Part shown: positions 62,870 to 64,000 of the stretch, in pieces | Layout: each line of letters starts with the position of its first letter | How positions within the stretch are numbered: position 1 is the first letter of the stretch | Origin: Paenibacillus brasilensis | GTDB lineage: Bacteria > Bacillota > Bacilli > Paenibacillales > Paenibacillaceae | Direction: 5' to 3' | Length of the DNA: 64,000 nucleotides | NCBI RefSeq assembly: GCF_009363115.1 | Contig: NZ_CP045298.1 | Coordinates: 2,747,001 to 2,811,000, forward strand | Notes under the pieces: model-generated | Databases searched by the model: none | Told to the model about the DNA's origin: nothing | What the model saw: only the letters and a program-made list of their open reading frames with translations | Position numbers and translations under genes: made by a program

Positions 62870-63604
62870 TTAATTACTATAATATATACTCGTATTACCT
62901 GATTTTGCAATTTCCATTGGAGTTACAATAGGATCGATAGTGATATAATCAACATCAATTCCTTGAGTTTTCCATGCTTTCCATACCAGTTGCGAACAAT
63001 AAAATTTATCTTCAGACCATGGATTAACAAAATTCCAATTATAAGGTTTACCGATTTTCGTGTAGGCATAGCCGGCAGCTCCTGTATAATTACTGCTACT
63101 AGCGCCTTTAACATGCATGGCATAAATATTCGTACGACTACCCCAATCGTTTGTATGATACTGTACTCCATCTGCAGGGAATGACTCTATAGTGTAGCCG
63201 TTGGTATTAGAAACGATCCCTGCATGTCCAGGGTAACCAAAATCAATTCCCCAAGAACTTGCGTTGAAGGCTACTAAAATATCTCCAAAGGTGCCCAAAC
63301 TAGAAGCGTTCGGCGAAATAGCAGCATTCCGCTCATCTGATTTGTCACTATTCAATGCGATGGTTTGTTGGTCTTTGAGGGCTTTTTCTTTTAGTTTTCC
63401 ACTATTGATATATTCAATTTCTTCCGCATTATGTTTTTTAAGCATTTCAATATCCTGATCAGACATTCCTGCGCTCTTCATTTCCTGATAAACATCGGTT
63501 GAGATTGATGAATTCACTTCTTCAGCACTAGCTTGAATAGTAGGAAGAGCCAAAATACTGATTGCAAAACTTAAAGATATCAACGTTTTAAACAATTTGT
63601 TCAT
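62870..63604 (-). CDS. Secreted YycO/YiiX-type permuted papain-fold protein
   Basis: 244 residues. The signal peptide ends at QASA-EEV. About 70 residues of charged helical propeptide-like sequence follow (MKSAGMSDQDIEMLKKHN). The C-terminal 140 residues show the circularly permuted NlpC/P60 fold: GDILVAFNASSWGIDFGYPG, catalytic His in PGHAGIVSNTNG, then Cys in YCSQLVWKAWKTQGID. Such enzymes hydrolyse peptide, amide or thioester bonds; the substrate may be cell wall or a lipid. Start ATG 63604 has GGAGG about 12 bases upstream. AT-rich codon use like its neighbour. Confidence 0.8.
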   Translation of the reverse strand: MNKLFKTLISLSFAISILALPTIQASAEEVNSSISTDVYQEMKSAGMSDQDIEMLKKHNAEEIEYINSGKLKEKALKDQQTIALNSDKSDERNAAISPNASSLGTFGDILVAFNASSWGIDFGYPGHAGIVSNTNGYTIESFPADGVQYHTNDWGSRTNIYAMHVKGASSSNYTGAAGYAYTKIGKPYNWNFVNPWSEDKFYCSQLVWKAWKTQGIDVDYITIDPIVTPMEIAKSGNTSIYYSN

Positions 63605-64000
63605 ATTACCTCAGCCTCCATAATTTTTTTAATTTAGTACTCTATATTACGTCGTGAACAAAGTTCTTAGTTTTTCGTTTGAATCAAAAGTTGAATTCAC
63701 CTCCTACATGTAAAAATAGCCATCCAGCCCTTTGATATTTTTATAAAAAAGGCGAAGATCCAATCAAGCTCATGTAATGTTATAAAAAGAAACAAAGGAA
63801 GGAGTGACAGAGAGAATAAAATCTTAGGTAAACGCATTTGCTCTTGAGGATTTGGAATTCAACCTTGTTTACCTAAGCTAGTGTCATAATACACATAATT
63901 GATATGTAATTCTTAAAAATGGTCCAAATGGATGTAAATTCAACACGAACGACATATTCGTGTTAGGTTTGTTCTATTACAGGAAATAGGAGATTGATGG
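63605..64000. other. AT-rich intergenic region with two inverted repeats and a gene start at the edge
   Basis: About 390 bases. CTTAGGTAAAC (63823-63833) and GTTTACCTAAG (63867-63877) form a perfect 11-bp inverted repeat; ACACGAA/TTCGTGT (63943-63963) forms a second hairpin. At the right edge AGGAG (63988-63992) stands 4 bases before ATG (63997), probably the start of a plus-strand gene that continues beyond the window. No complete gene is visible. Confidence 0.5.

Noticed and set aside
63799..63828. Short leader peptide (GTG, 7 codons) after AAGGAAGG
   Set aside because: The ribosome binding site directly abuts the start codon and the frame is too short to support.
1..64000. CRISPR array, rRNA, tRNA, prophage or secondary-metabolite cluster
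   Set aside because: No regularly spaced repeats, no recognisable RNA genes, no phage structural genes and no NRPS/PKS or lantibiotic biosynthesis genes were seen.

Overview
The window reads as chromosome of a low-to-mid GC Gram-positive endospore-former, most likely a Paenibacillus of the P. polymyxa group. That assignment is inference from gene content, not from a marker gene: a copper-amine-oxidase-type domain fused to a GH18-like enzyme, a PdaA-type cortex deacetylase, YcnI/YcnJ copper proteins, DUF5317, hybrid kinases with SARP-type response regulators, strong AGGAGG-type ribosome binding sites and many TTG/GTG starts. I see no rRNA, tRNA or CRISPR array.

Left part (1-20 kb). A large repeat-built cell-surface adhesin runs off the left edge. 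Beside it is a secreted transglutaminase-like protein whose leader carries two tandem c-di-GMP-I (GEMM) riboswitches. An AraC regulator and a DUF445 membrane protein follow. Next comes a very large hybrid kinase (jelly-roll sensor, 7TM, HisKA, receiver, LytS-type kinase) convergent with its SARP-type response regulator. A nitroreductase/HxlR divergent pair, a GH18-like protein, the ycnJ-ycnI copper pair, and a transcript encoding DUF5317 plus a 31-residue hydrophobic peptide followed by a GGDEF/HD-GYP protein complete this part.

Middle (20-36 kb). An MFS exporter precedes a csoR-copZ-copA copper-efflux locus with two visible CsoR operators. A two-component system and a flavinylation cassette (FMN-binding protein, ApbE, RnfD-like protein) are separated by an intact 831-bp IS5/IS427-type insertion sequence. 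A nitroreductase and a TPP-riboswitch-controlled ThiXYZ-like uptake operon ending in a TatD-type hydrolase follow. A 0.45-kb non-coding, repeat-rich segment lies inside that operon.

Right part (36-64 kb). This holds a PPOX-fold protein, a CpdB-type nucleotidase, an EAL-domain protein, and a three-gene oxidoreductase operon preceded by a 22-bp perfect inverted repeat. It continues with a GH13 alpha-glucosidase, PdaA, MetNI without MetQ, and a second copy of the large hybrid kinase with its SARP-type regulator. After that come a small unrecognised 50-residue protein, a neopullulanase-like GH13 enzyme, and a two-component/ABC module of the LanFEG/CprABC type. The last 2.8 kb is more AT-rich and carries a DUF2651-like protein, a membrane-anchored unknown protein and a secreted YycO/YiiX-type papain-fold protein.

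Recurring themes are c-di-GMP (synthesis or breakdown at 17-19 kb and 39-40 kb, sensing at 4.1-4.3 kb), copper (14.7-17.2 kb and 21.7-25 kb) and duplicated complex phosphorelay sensors (7-12 kb and 50-54 kb). The least explained items are the two small proteins, the palindromic operator-like repeat at 40.5 kb and the structured repeat at 34.2-34.5 kb.
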